From Amycolatopsis alkalitolerans (GTDB lineage: Bacteria; Actinomycetota; Actinomycetes; Mycobacteriales; Pseudonocardiaceae), in the NCBI RefSeq assembly GCF_006152065.1, contig NZ_VDFW01000023.1, forward strand, positions 43,978 through 107,977: a DNA stretch of 64,000 nucleotides. The letters run 5' to 3'. The notes under the pieces were generated by a model. It made no database searches. It was given only the letters and a program-made list of their open reading frames with translations, and was not told the origin of the DNA. The translations under genes and the position numbers were made by a program. Positions 22,963 through 31,334 of the stretch are shown here, in pieces; positions within the stretch are counted from its first letter, which is position 1; each line of letters starts with the position of its first letter.

Positions 22963-23536
22963 ACCCGGGCTCCGGGAGCGCAAGAAGGCCAGGACCAGGG
23001 CCGCCATCCAGGATCACGCCCTGCGCCTGTTCATCGAGCAGGGTTACGCCGAGACCACGATCGAGCAGATCGCGGCGGCCGCCGACGTCTCCCAGAGCAC
23101 CTTCTTCCGATATTTCCCGACGAAAGAGGACACCGTCCGGTACGACCGGCTGGACCCGGTGATGATCGAGGCCTTCGTGGCCCAGCCCGCCGGGCTCTCC
23201 CCGGCCGCCGCCGTGCGCGCGTCGTTCAAGCAGGTGCTCGACAGCCTGCCGGCGGAGGAGTCCGAATTGGAGCGGGCGCGGCAGCGGCTCATCTTCTCGG
23301 TGCCGGAACTGCGCGTGCGGCTCGTGGACCAGCTGAGCGAAGGCATCGCGATGTTCAACGACGGGGTCGCGCGGCGCCTTGGCCGGGACCCGGACGACAT
23401 CGCCGTGCGGACGTGGACCGGCGTGATCATCGGCGTGGTGATGTCGGCATACTTCGCGTCGCCTGAGGATCCGGACCGGTGGATGGTCGAACTGGACGAG
23501 CGCCTCGCCTGCCTGGAAGGCGGCCTGCCGGAGTGA
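22943..23536 (+). CDS. TetR-family transcriptional regulator
   Basis: 197 residues. The N-terminal HTH is typical: RAAIQDHALRLFIEQGYAETTIEQIAAAADVSQSTFFRYFPTKED (residues about 19-62, in parts). The C-terminal ligand domain is close to TetR_C_17-type proteins (WTGVIIGVVMSAYF). ATG 22943 is preferred to 22922 because the HTH then sits at the usual distance. It overlaps the exporter gene, so the pair forms a self-contained autoregulated unit with the palindrome at 21431. Confidence 0.9.
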   Translation: MSSSPGEPGLRERKKARTRAAIQDHALRLFIEQGYAETTIEQIAAAADVSQSTFFRYFPTKEDTVRYDRLDPVMIEAFVAQPAGLSPAAAVRASFKQVLDSLPAEESELERARQRLIFSVPELRVRLVDQLSEGIAMFNDGVARRLGRDPDDIAVRTWTGVIIGVVMSAYFASPEDPDRWMVELDERLACLEGGLPE

Positions 23537-24053
23537 TCTTCCCGGTTCTTTCTTGACTCATTCCAGAAAGCGCGGCGCCCTGCGCCGAACCCGGCAGGGC
23601 CGGTGGGTTCGCCGTCGATCGGGCGGAGGTCGTGTTCTGGGGATGGTGTCCCGATTGCGCGTCCGGTGTGCCGCAGGTCGCTGACGCTTTCGAGTAGCCG
23701 GAGTCCCGGGCGGCGGTGCGGCCAAACGTGAAAAGGATTAGCCCTGAAGGGGTTTCTCATTTGCCATCACTGCGGAGTGATGAAGGGGACAGATCACCGA
23801 ATACATCGAATCGGGTGAGCAAAAGGTTTGATCGAGTGAACGGAACACGTACCGCGATCTCGACTCTCGGGTTTCATGATCATCGGGCGAAGGGTGAGCG
23901 ACCCCCGTTCATCATTCAGGTGGGATTTCCCGTTATTCGAATCCGGCACGTAAGGGTGACGATCGCCCCCCATCGAGTGGTCGACTGGTGAGTGATCGAC
24001 ACCGGAGGTACCCATTAATGCCTGTTAGGTCCCAGAGGCCAGGAGGTTAGGGA
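23537..24053. other. 517-bp intergenic region, AT-enriched in its second half
   Basis: No convincing gene. The open frame at 23716-23991 has poor codon phase and no RBS. From about 23735 to 23990 base composition drops well below the surroundings (for example GTTATTCGAATCCGGC). This suggests a long promoter and 5' leader for the secreted-protein gene at 24054. A 10-codon ORF with its own RBS (24018-24050) ends inside the leader. Confidence 0.6.
24018..24050 (+). CDS. Possible upstream leader ORF (10 codons)
   Basis: ATG 24018 follows GGAGG at a good distance (24004-24008) and reads MPVRSQRPGG before TAG at 24048. Its last codons contain the AGGAGG that serves the next gene at 24054, so translating ribosomes would cover that site. 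This could couple or tune translation. It may also be chance. Confidence 0.3.
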   Translation: MPVRSQRPGG

Positions 24054-24584
24054 ATGAAAGGCAAGTTCGCCCGGATCATCGCGGTCGCGGTGGCCGGAAG
24101 CGTGCTGGCGATGACCGGAGCCGGCGTCGCGTCGGCCGAGGGCAAGGGCACGTCCAGCACGGAGGCGGTCGGCCAGCAGGTCCTCCAACTTCGCGATCAG
24201 CTGACCCGGTCGGCCTACGGCGCCGACGTGGCCGGCACCGAGCGCTCGCTCGGCCAGCTCAGCCCGGTCCTCGGCGACCTCGCCGCAGGCCAGAAATACT
24301 CGATCCAGGCCGACACGCAGCGTCAGGCGGCCGACGCGCACAGCGTCTCGACGGAGACCAGCCGTGTCCTCGCGGACCCGTCACAGGCCCAGACCGCGCG
24401 CCAGTTGCCGTCGGTGCCGAACCTGCCCGACCTGCCGCCGCCGCTGAACATCGTCAGCAACCTGCTCAAGAGCCTGCTGTCGCTGGTCACCGGCCTGCTC
24501 GGTGGCCTGCTCGGTGGCGGGGTGCCGGCGCTGCCGGTGCCAGGCGTGCCGTCGTTGCCCACGCCGCCGGTGCCGGGCGCGTAA
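24054..24584 (+). CDS. Secreted protein of unknown function
   Basis: 176 residues. A clear Sec signal (KFARIIAVAVAGSVLAMTGAGVASAEG, cleavage after VASA) is followed by a helical Gln/Ser-rich segment (GQQVLQLRDQLTRSAYGADV) and a hydrophobic, Leu/Gly/Val/Pro-rich tail (LLGGLLGGGVPALPVPGVPS) with PVPG repeats. RBS AGGAGG precedes ATG 24054. The long leader suggests regulated, perhaps high, expression. A strong terminator follows. No family recognised. Confidence 0.78.
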   Translation: MKGKFARIIAVAVAGSVLAMTGAGVASAEGKGTSSTEAVGQQVLQLRDQLTRSAYGADVAGTERSLGQLSPVLGDLAAGQKYSIQADTQRQAADAHSVSTETSRVLADPSQAQTARQLPSVPNLPDLPPPLNIVSNLLKSLLSLVTGLLGGLLGGGVPALPVPGVPSLPTPPVPGA

Positions 24585-24609
24585 AAAGCAGTAACGAATA
24601 GGGGGGCCT

Positions 24610-24639
24610 GGGGCCCGGCGTGCTGGCACGCCGGGCCCC
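24610..24639. terminator. Strong bidirectional terminator
   Basis: A perfect 14-bp stem GGGGCCCGGCGTGC / GCACGCCGGGCCCC with a 2-bp centre, lying between two convergent genes (stops at 24584 and 24654). GCTTATTTCC follows on the plus strand. Confidence 0.85.
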
Positions 24640-24653
24640 GGCTTATTTCCGGG

Positions 24654-25700
24654 TCACTTGGCGAGGCCCAGCCGGAGCGCACCCGCGGCTTCCGCGGCCG
24701 CTTCCCGGAACCGGTGGCCGACACCGAGGAAATTGATGTACCCGTGAATGAGGTCGGACTGCCGGCTCGCCGCGACCGGCACCCCGGCGGCGTGCAGTTT
24801 CTCGCCGTAGGCCTCGCCTTCGTCACGGAGCGGATCGAACCCGCTCGTCGCGATGTACGCGGGCGGCAGGCCGGAGCAATCCTCGGCCAGCAACGGGGAG
24901 AGGCGAGTGTCGGTGCGGTCGACCCCGTCCGGCGCGTAGTGGTCGAGGAACCACGTCATATCCGTTTCGGTCAGGAAGAAGCCGCTGCCGAACAGGTCCC
25001 TCGACCGGCGGCGCTGCGAACCGTCGACGCCGGGGTAGAGCAGGAGCTGGAACGCCGGCGCCGGTCCGCCCCGGCGGGTGGTCACCTGCGAGACGACGGC
25101 GGCCAGGTTCCCGCCCGCGCTGTCCCCTCCGACGGCGATGCGTTCGGGATCGGCACCGAGATCCATCGCCTTGGCGTAGGCGTACTCGAACGCCGCCACC
25201 GCGTCGTCCACCGCCGCCGGGAACGGGTGCTCGGGCGCGAGCCGGTACTCGATCGACAGCACCCGGACGCCCGCGTACTTCGCGAAGAATCGAGCCGCGT
25301 TGTCGTGGCTCGCGCGGGTGCCGATCACCCAGCCGCCACCGTGGTAGAAGACGAGCAGGCCCGAGTTCTCGGGCAGGCCGCCCGGCGTATACAGGGTCGC
25401 CGGGATCCCGCCGTTTTCGTCGGGGATGGTCAGCTCGCGCGTGGCGACCGGGCCGATCGGCCTGCCGCTGACCAGATGGCTGGACTGGGCGAGCGTCGCT
25501 CGCGCGAGCTGAGGGGATTCCTTCGCCATCGACACGCCGGACAGCTGCTGGAGCCGCAGGAGGAGCTGGGCGTCGAGCGCGAGTTCCTGCCCGTCGAGGC
25601 GGATGGGTTTGCCCGCGACGAGGCGGCGCAGCGGGCGCGGGAGCGCGAAGATCAGCTGTGCCCCGGCTGCTTCGATGCGGGTCCGGAGAGTTTTCGCCAT
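24654..25700 (-). CDS. Alpha/beta-hydrolase esterase, hormone-sensitive-lipase family
   Basis: 348 residues with the oxyanion motif YHGGGWVIG, the nucleophile elbow GGDSAGGNLA, an acidic residue near GFDPLRDEG and His in SDLIHGYINF, so the Ser-Asp-His triad of the HSL (bacterial family IV) group appears complete. An N-terminal cap of about 90 residues is present. Start ATG 25700. It stands alone after a bidirectional terminator. Likely hydrolyses short acyl esters; the physiological substrate is unknown. Confidence 0.9.
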   Translation of the reverse strand: MAKTLRTRIEAAGAQLIFALPRPLRRLVAGKPIRLDGQELALDAQLLLRLQQLSGVSMAKESPQLARATLAQSSHLVSGRPIGPVATRELTIPDENGGIPATLYTPGGLPENSGLLVFYHGGGWVIGTRASHDNAARFFAKYAGVRVLSIEYRLAPEHPFPAAVDDAVAAFEYAYAKAMDLGADPERIAVGGDSAGGNLAAVVSQVTTRRGGPAPAFQLLLYPGVDGSQRRRSRDLFGSGFFLTETDMTWFLDHYAPDGVDRTDTRLSPLLAEDCSGLPPAYIATSGFDPLRDEGEAYGEKLHAAGVPVAASRQSDLIHGYINFLGVGHRFREAAAEAAGALRLGLAK

Positions 25701-25800
25701 GATCGGTGATGTTACCGGCGAGTAGCCAAGAAGGCCAGATGTGACCGGAACCTCCGGCCCGAATCCTGGTCCTCCAGTTAAGTGGAGGGGTTAGCCTCGA

Positions 25801-26376
25801 ATGGTGACTTCCTCCTCGGCGATCAACGTGGTCGGCATCGGCGGTTCCCTGCGCGAAGGCTCCCAGTCCGAACGTGCCCTGCGGATCGCGCTCGCGGGTG
25901 CGGAAGAGGCCGGCGCGCGGACGAGGGCGATCACCGGCAGTGAGCTCGTGTTGCCGTTCTACGACATCGCCATCCCCGACCGCACTCCCGAGGCCGAACG
26001 GTTCGTCGAGGCCATCCGGAGCGCGGACGGGCTGATCATCGTTTCGCCCGGGTATCACGGAGCGCTGTCGGGCCTCATCAAGAACGCCCTCGACTACCTC
26101 GAGGATCTGCGGCCCGACGTCCGCCCGTACCTCGACGGGCGCGGAGTCGGGCTGGTCGCGGTGGCCTACGGCTGGCAGGCCGCGGTCACCACGCTCGACC
26201 AGATGCGCACCATCGCCCACGCCCTGCGCGGCTGGCCGACGCCGCTCGGCGGATCGATCAACACCGCGGAGGTCAAGTTCGACGAGGCCGGCGGCGCTTC
26301 GGACGAGAAGGCCGTCAACACGCTCCGTCTGATCGGGCGGCATGTGGCCGAGTTCGCCCTCAACCGCCGCGCCTGA
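25801..26376 (+). CDS. NADPH-dependent FMN reductase family protein
   Basis: 191 residues with the flavodoxin-like FMN_red fold: VVGIGGSLREGSQSERAL binds the FMN phosphate, ADGLIIVSPGYHGALSGLIKNALDYL is the conserved middle motif, and a C-terminal helix ends the domain. ATG 25801 has a GGAGGGG RBS; just before it, CCTCCA/TGGAGG can form a small hairpin that would cover it. Relatives reduce flavins, chromate or quinones. Neighbours give no hint of its substrate. Confidence 0.88.
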   Translation: MVTSSSAINVVGIGGSLREGSQSERALRIALAGAEEAGARTRAITGSELVLPFYDIAIPDRTPEAERFVEAIRSADGLIIVSPGYHGALSGLIKNALDYLEDLRPDVRPYLDGRGVGLVAVAYGWQAAVTTLDQMRTIAHALRGWPTPLGGSINTAEVKFDEAGGASDEKAVNTLRLIGRHVAEFALNRRA

Positions 26377-26447
26377 ACGGTTGCGGCCGCCTCCACCGGG
26401 CATCCCGGGACTCTCCGAGGTCACCGGAGGCCCAGCAGGCCTGATGG

Positions 26448-27011
26448 TCAGTCGCCGAGGGTGACGCGGGCGTCTTCGGTGACCGCGACCAGCAGGACCT
26501 TCGTGTCCTCGGTCAGCGGTTGCCAGCTGTGCCGGACGCCGCCGGTGCAGTAGAGCGCGTCGCCCTCGGCGAGCTTGTGCTCGGCACCGGCCGCCACGGC
26601 GCGGACCGAGCCCCGCACGACGTAGAGCAGTTCGTCGTTGCGGTGCACGAACTCGCGGTCGCCGTGCGGCCCGCCCGTGAACTCCAGCGCGTGCAGCTGG
26701 CGGCGGCCGCGGACGAGCGGCCGGACGGCGCCGCTGGTGTCCTTTTCGGACGGTGCCAGCGTGGCCCTTTCGTTCGCGCGCACGACATCTACGTGCCCGG
26801 CCTCTTCGGCTCGCGCGAGCAGCCGCACCGCCGTCGTGTCCAGCGCGTCCGCGACCCGCTGTAAGGAGCTCATGCTCGGCTTGGCGCGGTCGTTCTCGAT
26901 CTGGCTCAGGAACGGCGCGGACAGGCCACTCAGCTCGGCGAGTTCGGCCAGCGTCCGGCCCAGCTCCTTGCGGCGCGCCCGGATGACGCGTCCGAGCAGT
27001 GGTTCCGTCAT
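26448..27011 (-). CDS. XRE-family regulator with C-terminal cupin
   Basis: 187 residues: N-terminal XRE helix-turn-helix (LGRTLAELAELSGLSAPFLSQIENDRAKPSMSSLQRVADAL, residues about 16-56 in parts) and a C-terminal cupin_2 barrel with HNDELLYVVRG and CTGGVRHSWQP, which probably senses a small ligand. This architecture controls catabolic or transport operons. ATG 27011. It diverges from the arylsulfotransferase operon across 95 bp that hold two related palindromes; -35 TTGTCA and -10 AATATT for this gene overlap them, so autorepression is likely. Confidence 0.9.
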   Translation of the reverse strand: MTEPLLGRVIRARRKELGRTLAELAELSGLSAPFLSQIENDRAKPSMSSLQRVADALDTTAVRLLARAEEAGHVDVVRANERATLAPSEKDTSGAVRPLVRGRRQLHALEFTGGPHGDREFVHRNDELLYVVRGSVRAVAAGAEHKLAEGDALYCTGGVRHSWQPLTEDTKVLLVAVTEDARVTLGD

Positions 27012-27060
27012 TTCACACGTCCGTAACGCGGGATGGTCTTCCCCTGGCCCGCACTCCTGT

Positions 27061-27090
27061 TATCAAATATTTGATACCAGCAAATCTTTG
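27061..27090. promoter_or_regulatory. Twin operator of the XRE-cupin regulator
   Basis: A perfect 16-bp palindrome TATCAAATATTTGATA (27061-27076) and a second element CAAATCTTTG (27081-27090). Both contain CAAAT-n-TTTG-like cores, and their centres are 17 bp apart. They lie between divergent genes and overlap a plausible promoter for the regulator. In a GC-rich genome such AT-rich symmetry is unlikely by chance. Confidence 0.85.
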
Positions 27091-27106
27091 ACAATGAGGG
27101 TAGCCC

Positions 27107-28201
27107 ATGGACCAGAACACGCTCCGCCGGCGCGGCACCGGACTGATCGGTGTCGACCGGGATCTCTCCTTCGGCGGGTACACCCTGTACGCGCCGCTGA
27201 CCAGCCCCGGCGTCGTCCATCTCGTCGATCTCGACGGGAACGAGGTACATCGCTGGCGACTGCCGTACCGGCCTGGACGTCATGCCTGCATCCTTCCCAA
27301 CGGCAACCTCGCCTACAACGGTGCCCTGCCCGGGGTGCCGGCGCCCTTCGACATGTGGCACAAGTACCGTGGCGGGGTCATGTGCGAGGTCGATCCGCAC
27401 GGCACCGTCCTGCGTGAGCACCGCGACCCGTGGGCGCATCACGACGCGAACCACCTGGGCGACGGGCGCATCCTGTACACGAGCGTCGAACCGGTCGATC
27501 CCGGCGAGGTGTGCGGCGGTGTCGCGGGCACCGAAGCCGGGGGCAAGGTCTACGCGGACGTGGTCAAGGAGGTCGACGCCGAGGGGAACCTGCTGTGGTC
27601 CTGGCACGCCATCGAGCACCTGCGTCCCGAGGACTACCCGCTGCAGCCGCACTACTGGCGCGAGCACTGGCCGCTGATCAACAGCGTGGCCGAGCTTTCC
27701 GACGGCAATGTGGTGGCCAGCCTGCGCAGCGTGTCGGCGGTGATCGTGATCGAGCGGACGAGCGGAAAGGTCGTGTGGCGCCTCGGTTCCGACTTTCTCG
27801 CGCAGCAGCACTGCGTGTCCGAACTGGACAACGGGCACCTGCTGATCTTCGACAACGGCACGTTCCGCCCCCGCGAGAGCATCACCTACTCGCGGATCGT
27901 CGAGGTCGACCGGGCGACAAGTGAAATCGCCTGGGAGTACACCGACTCGACCCGCGAGGCGTTCTTCACCCCGTTCATGGGCAGCGCGCAGCGCCTGGCC
28001 AACGGCAACACGCTGGTCACCGAATCCGCGTTCGGCCGGATCTTCGAGATCACCGCGGCCGGCGAGGTGTGCTGGGAGTTCGTCGTCCCGCAGTTCGCGA
28101 AGTACGGCGAACCCGAAGCGGCACAAGTGTTTCCCGTCGAGTCGAACGCGCTGTTCCGCGCGTACCGGTACGCCCCGGAGGAGCTCCCATGGCTGTCGTG
28201 A
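27107..28201 (+). CDS. Arylsulfotransferase-like (ASST) beta-propeller protein
   Basis: 364 residues in the arylsulfate sulfotransferase family: a six-bladed propeller with repeated LxxGNxLVxE/NG strands (LPNGNLAYNGAL, LGDGRILYT, LDNGHLLIFDNG, LANGNTLVTES). HHDANHLGDG and HYWREHWPLINSV are typical. ASST enzymes move sulfate between phenols without PAPS. Unlike the E. coli enzyme, this one has no signal peptide, so it should be cytoplasmic. First gene of an operon with a nucleobase-type permease. The family is firm; sulfotransfer activity is not proven. Confidence 0.78.
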   Translation: MDQNTLRRRGTGLIGVDRDLSFGGYTLYAPLTSPGVVHLVDLDGNEVHRWRLPYRPGRHACILPNGNLAYNGALPGVPAPFDMWHKYRGGVMCEVDPHGTVLREHRDPWAHHDANHLGDGRILYTSVEPVDPGEVCGGVAGTEAGGKVYADVVKEVDAEGNLLWSWHAIEHLRPEDYPLQPHYWREHWPLINSVAELSDGNVVASLRSVSAVIVIERTSGKVVWRLGSDFLAQQHCVSELDNGHLLIFDNGTFRPRESITYSRIVEVDRATSEIAWEYTDSTREAFFTPFMGSAQRLANGNTLVTESAFGRIFEITAAGEVCWEFVVPQFAKYGEPEAAQVFPVESNALFRAYRYAPEELPWLS

Positions 28202-29517
28202 ACCCGGCTGACGAGCGGATTCCGATCCGGACCCTGGCGCCACTCGCCGTGCAGCATCTGCTCGTGATGATCACCGGCCCGATCTCCTCGGTCTTCCTCG
28301 TCGCGCACGCGCTGAAGCTCGACGCCGGCACTTCGGCGAAACTGCTGGCCGCGTTCTTCCTCGTCTCAGCGATCGGCACCGCGCTGCAGTCGACCGGCCG
28401 GCTCCGCGTCGGCGCCCGGCTGCCGTTCGTGATGCTGCCCGGCGGTGCGGCGGTCGTGCTGTTCATCCAGATCGCGCAGGAGACCGGCGCCCGCACCGCG
28501 ACCGGCGCGGTCCTGCTCACCGCGGTGGTCACTTTCGCGCTGGTACCGGTGTTCCTCCGGATCGTGCGGCTGTTCCCGCCGCTGGTGCTGGGCGTGATGG
28601 TGATCGTGATCGGCGTGAACCTCCTGCGGATCACCGCGAAGCTCGTGCTCGGTCCGGACGGCACGGCCACGAGGTCTTCGCTCTGGCTGATGGTCGCGAC
28701 GATCGTGGTGACGGTGCTGCTCTTCCGGTTCCTGCGCGGCGGCTGGCGGCGAGTGGCGATCCTGCTCGGCATGGTCGTCGGCGCGCTGCTGGGGCTCGCG
28801 ACCGGGCAGATGGGCGCCGTCGCGGGCGGCCCGGCGTTCGCCTGGCCGCAGCCGTTCGTGTTCGGTGCACCGCGGTTCGACGTGCTCGCCACGCTGCCCC
28901 TGCTCGTCTTCGCGATCGGGGCGATGGCCGAGGCCACCGGCCAGACCGTGCTGAACACCGAAGCGGTCGGTAAGAAACTCGACCGCAAGCGGGATATCGG
29001 CGGTGTGCTTCGTGGTGACGCGGTCACTTCGCTGGTGAGCGGGTTGTTCGGCGGCCCGGTGATGGTGACCAGCGGGGAGAACATCGGGATTGTCCGGATC
29101 ACCGGGGTGCGCAGCCGGTTCGTCACGCTCGGCACCGCCGTGCTGCTGGCCGTGATCGCGTTCCTCGCGCCGGTCGCGCGGCTGATCAACGCCGTGCCGG
29201 CGGCCGTCGTCTGCGGGACCGGCCTCGTCGTGTTCGGCATGATCACCGGCCTCGGCATCAAGATGCTGCACGAGGTCGACTTCGGCGCCGACCCGAACCT
29301 CATGGTGGCGACCGCCGCACTCGTCGCGGGCCTGCTGCCGGTCGTCGCGCCGAACATCTACCAGTCGCTGCCCACCTCGCTGAGGCTCGTCCTGGGCAGC
29401 GGGGTCACGATGGCGGCACTCGTCGGGGTACTCGGCAATCTTCTGTTCCACCGGCTAAGTTCCCAGCATGGTCCTGCACTCCGGAGAGACGAAACGGCCG
29501 AACCGGCGCGGCGGTAG
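28189..29517 (+). CDS. NCS2-family nucleobase/xanthine permease
   Basis: 442 residues with about 14 membrane helices. It opens LAPLAVQHLLVMITGPISSVF, the NCS2 start, and contains GAMAEATGQTVLNTEAVGKK and SGLFGGPVMVTSGENIGIVRITGV, the family's substrate/cation regions. Relatives import uracil, xanthine or urate with protons. ATG 28189 has GGAGGAG upstream and overlaps the arylsulfotransferase stop by 13 bp; the upstream open frame is not used. The pairing with a sulfotransferase is unusual and suggests an aromatic or purine-like substrate. Confidence 0.9.
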   Translation: MAVVNPADERIPIRTLAPLAVQHLLVMITGPISSVFLVAHALKLDAGTSAKLLAAFFLVSAIGTALQSTGRLRVGARLPFVMLPGGAAVVLFIQIAQETGARTATGAVLLTAVVTFALVPVFLRIVRLFPPLVLGVMVIVIGVNLLRITAKLVLGPDGTATRSSLWLMVATIVVTVLLFRFLRGGWRRVAILLGMVVGALLGLATGQMGAVAGGPAFAWPQPFVFGAPRFDVLATLPLLVFAIGAMAEATGQTVLNTEAVGKKLDRKRDIGGVLRGDAVTSLVSGLFGGPVMVTSGENIGIVRITGVRSRFVTLGTAVLLAVIAFLAPVARLINAVPAAVVCGTGLVVFGMITGLGIKMLHEVDFGADPNLMVATAALVAGLLPVVAPNIYQSLPTSLRLVLGSGVTMAALVGVLGNLLFHRLSSQHGPALRRDETAEPARR

Positions 29518-30859
29518 TAATCCGTTGCTGGACGGGATGAATCCGGCATTGGCGGCAACGCTGACCCTGCCGCACCACCGGCTCGGCGACGAGCCGCTGC
29601 CGGCCGACACGGCCCTGCAACTGGTTCGCGACGAACTGCTCCTCGACGGCAACGCGCGGCTCAACCTCGCCACGTTCGTCACGACGTGGATGGAGCCGCA
29701 GGCGCGCGAGCTGATGGCCGAATGCGCCGACAAGAACATGATCGACAAGGACGAGTACCCGCAGACGGCCGAACTGGAGCGCCGCTGCGTGTCCATCCTC
29801 GCCGATCTGTGGCGCGCGCCGGATCGGGACGCCGTGATCGGCTGCTCGACGACCGGCTCGTCGGAGGCCTGCATGCTCGCCGGAATGGCGCTGAAACGGC
29901 GGTGGTCCAAGCTTGGCCGAACCGGGAAACCGAACCTGGTGATGGGCGTGAACGTCCAGGTGTGCTGGGAGAAGTTCTGTGAGTACTGGGAGGTCGAGCC
30001 GCGGCTGGTGCCGATGGACGGCGACCGGTTCCACCTGTCCGCCGAGGAGGCGGTGGCCCGCTGCGACGAGAACACCATCGGCGTCGTCGCGATCCTCGGG
30101 TCCACTTTCGACGGTAGCTACGAGCCGGTCGCCGAGATCTCGGCCGCGCTGGACGAGGTGCAGGAGCGCACGGGCTGGGACATTCCCGTGCATGTGGACG
30201 GCGCCTCGGGCGCGATGATCGCGCCCTTCCTCGACCCCGAACTCGAATGGGACTTCCGGCTGCCGCGGGTCGCGTCGATCAACACCTCGGGCCACAAGTA
30301 CGGCCTGGTGTACCCGGGTGTCGGCTGGGTGCTCTGGCGCCACCGGGACGCGCTGCCCTCGGAACTGGTGTTCAACGTGAACTACCTCGGCGGGGAGATG
30401 CCCACGTTCGCGCTGAACTTTTCGCGACCGGGAGCGGAGGTCGCGGCGCAGTACTACACGTTCGTCCGGCTCGGCCGCGAGGGCTATCGCGCGGTGCAGC
30501 AGGCTTCCCGGGACGTCGCGACCGGCCTGGCGGAGCGGATCGGTGAACTCGGCCCGTTCCGCCTGCTCACCCGCGGCGACGAGCTGCCGGTGTTCGCGTT
30601 CACGACCAAGCCGGAGGTCACCGCGTTCGACGTCTTCGACGTGTCCCGCCGGTTGCGCGAGCGTGGCTGGCTCGTGCCGGCGTACACCTTCCCGGACAAC
30701 CGGACGGACCTCGCGGTGCTCCGTGTGGTGTGCCGCAACGGTTTCACGCACGACCTGGCGGATCTGCTGATCGAGGACCTGCGGCGGGCGCTGCCCGAGC
30801 TGGAGGCGCAAACCGGCCCGTCGCACGATCCGAAGGCGAGCACCGCGTTCCATCACTGA
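29468..30859 (+). CDS. gadB: Glutamate decarboxylase
   Basis: A PLP enzyme making GABA from glutamate while consuming a proton. 463 residues, the normal length. GNARLNLATFVTTWMEPQA and DKNMIDKDEYPQTAELERRC are near-invariant in GadB; HVDGASGAMIAPF carries the Asp facing the PLP ring and INTSGHKYGLVYPG the Schiff-base Lys. ATG 29468 overlaps the permease gene by 50 bp; the N-terminus aligns with remembered Streptomyces homologues, supporting this start. There is no GadC antiporter nearby, so an acid-resistance role is open. Confidence 0.95.
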   Translation: MVLHSGETKRPNRRGGSNPLLDGMNPALAATLTLPHHRLGDEPLPADTALQLVRDELLLDGNARLNLATFVTTWMEPQARELMAECADKNMIDKDEYPQTAELERRCVSILADLWRAPDRDAVIGCSTTGSSEACMLAGMALKRRWSKLGRTGKPNLVMGVNVQVCWEKFCEYWEVEPRLVPMDGDRFHLSAEEAVARCDENTIGVVAILGSTFDGSYEPVAEISAALDEVQERTGWDIPVHVDGASGAMIAPFLDPELEWDFRLPRVASINTSGHKYGLVYPGVGWVLWRHRDALPSELVFNVNYLGGEMPTFALNFSRPGAEVAAQYYTFVRLGREGYRAVQQASRDVATGLAERIGELGPFRLLTRGDELPVFAFTTKPEVTAFDVFDVSRRLRERGWLVPAYTFPDNRTDLAVLRVVCRNGFTHDLADLLIEDLRRALPELEAQTGPSHDPKASTAFHH

Positions 30860-30899
30860 GCTTCAGCGCGCCTTCAGCTTCGGCCGTCAGGCTGGAGGT

Positions 30900-31334
30900 A
30901 TGCGCAAGAAAACCAAGATCCTCATCGGCGCCGGTGTGACGGCGCTGGTCCTCGGCGGTGCGGGCAGCGGCATCGCACTCGCGGACACCAGCTCGCCGGC
31001 CCCGCAGCCGTCCACGCCGGCACCGGCCAAGCACAAGAAAGCCTTGCTGGGCCGAGTCGCGCACGGTGAGTTCACCTTGAACGGCAAGAAGCATCAGGTG
31101 ATCGACGTGCAGCGCGGCCAGGTCCAGTCGGTCGGCCCGGACGCGATCACGGTCAGGAGCAACGACGGTTTCACCGCGACGTACACCGTGGACAGTGGCA
31201 CGAAGGTCAAGAAGGCGAAGCAGGCGTCCGCGATCGGGCAGGTGGCGGTCAACGACCACGTTTTCGTCCTGGCGGACAAGTCGGGCAGCACGGTCACGGC
31301 GAAACGCATCAACGATTCGGGAGCGCCGAAGTAA
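30900..31334 (+). CDS. Secreted protein with DUF5666-like domain
   Basis: 144 residues. An N-terminal hydrophobic signal (KILIGAGVTALVLGGAGSGIALAD) is followed by a Pro/Ala linker and a small beta domain (HGEFTLNGKKHQVIDVQRGQ, AITVRSNDGFTATYTVDSGTKV, AVNDHVFVLADKSGSTVTAKRI) like DUF5666 OB-fold modules. ATG 30900 follows GGAGGT. It converges with the histidine-kinase gene (26-bp overlap), so it may report to or be controlled by that two-component system. Function unknown. Confidence 0.8.
   Translation: MRKKTKILIGAGVTALVLGGAGSGIALADTSSPAPQPSTPAPAKHKKALLGRVAHGEFTLNGKKHQVIDVQRGQVQSVGPDAITVRSNDGFTATYTVDSGTKVKKAKQASAIGQVAVNDHVFVLADKSGSTVTAKRINDSGAPK

Noticed and set aside
23716..23991. 91-codon open frame in the 23.5-24.0 kb gap
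   Set aside because: No RBS, low third-position GC and unlikely residue make-up; read as a leader region.
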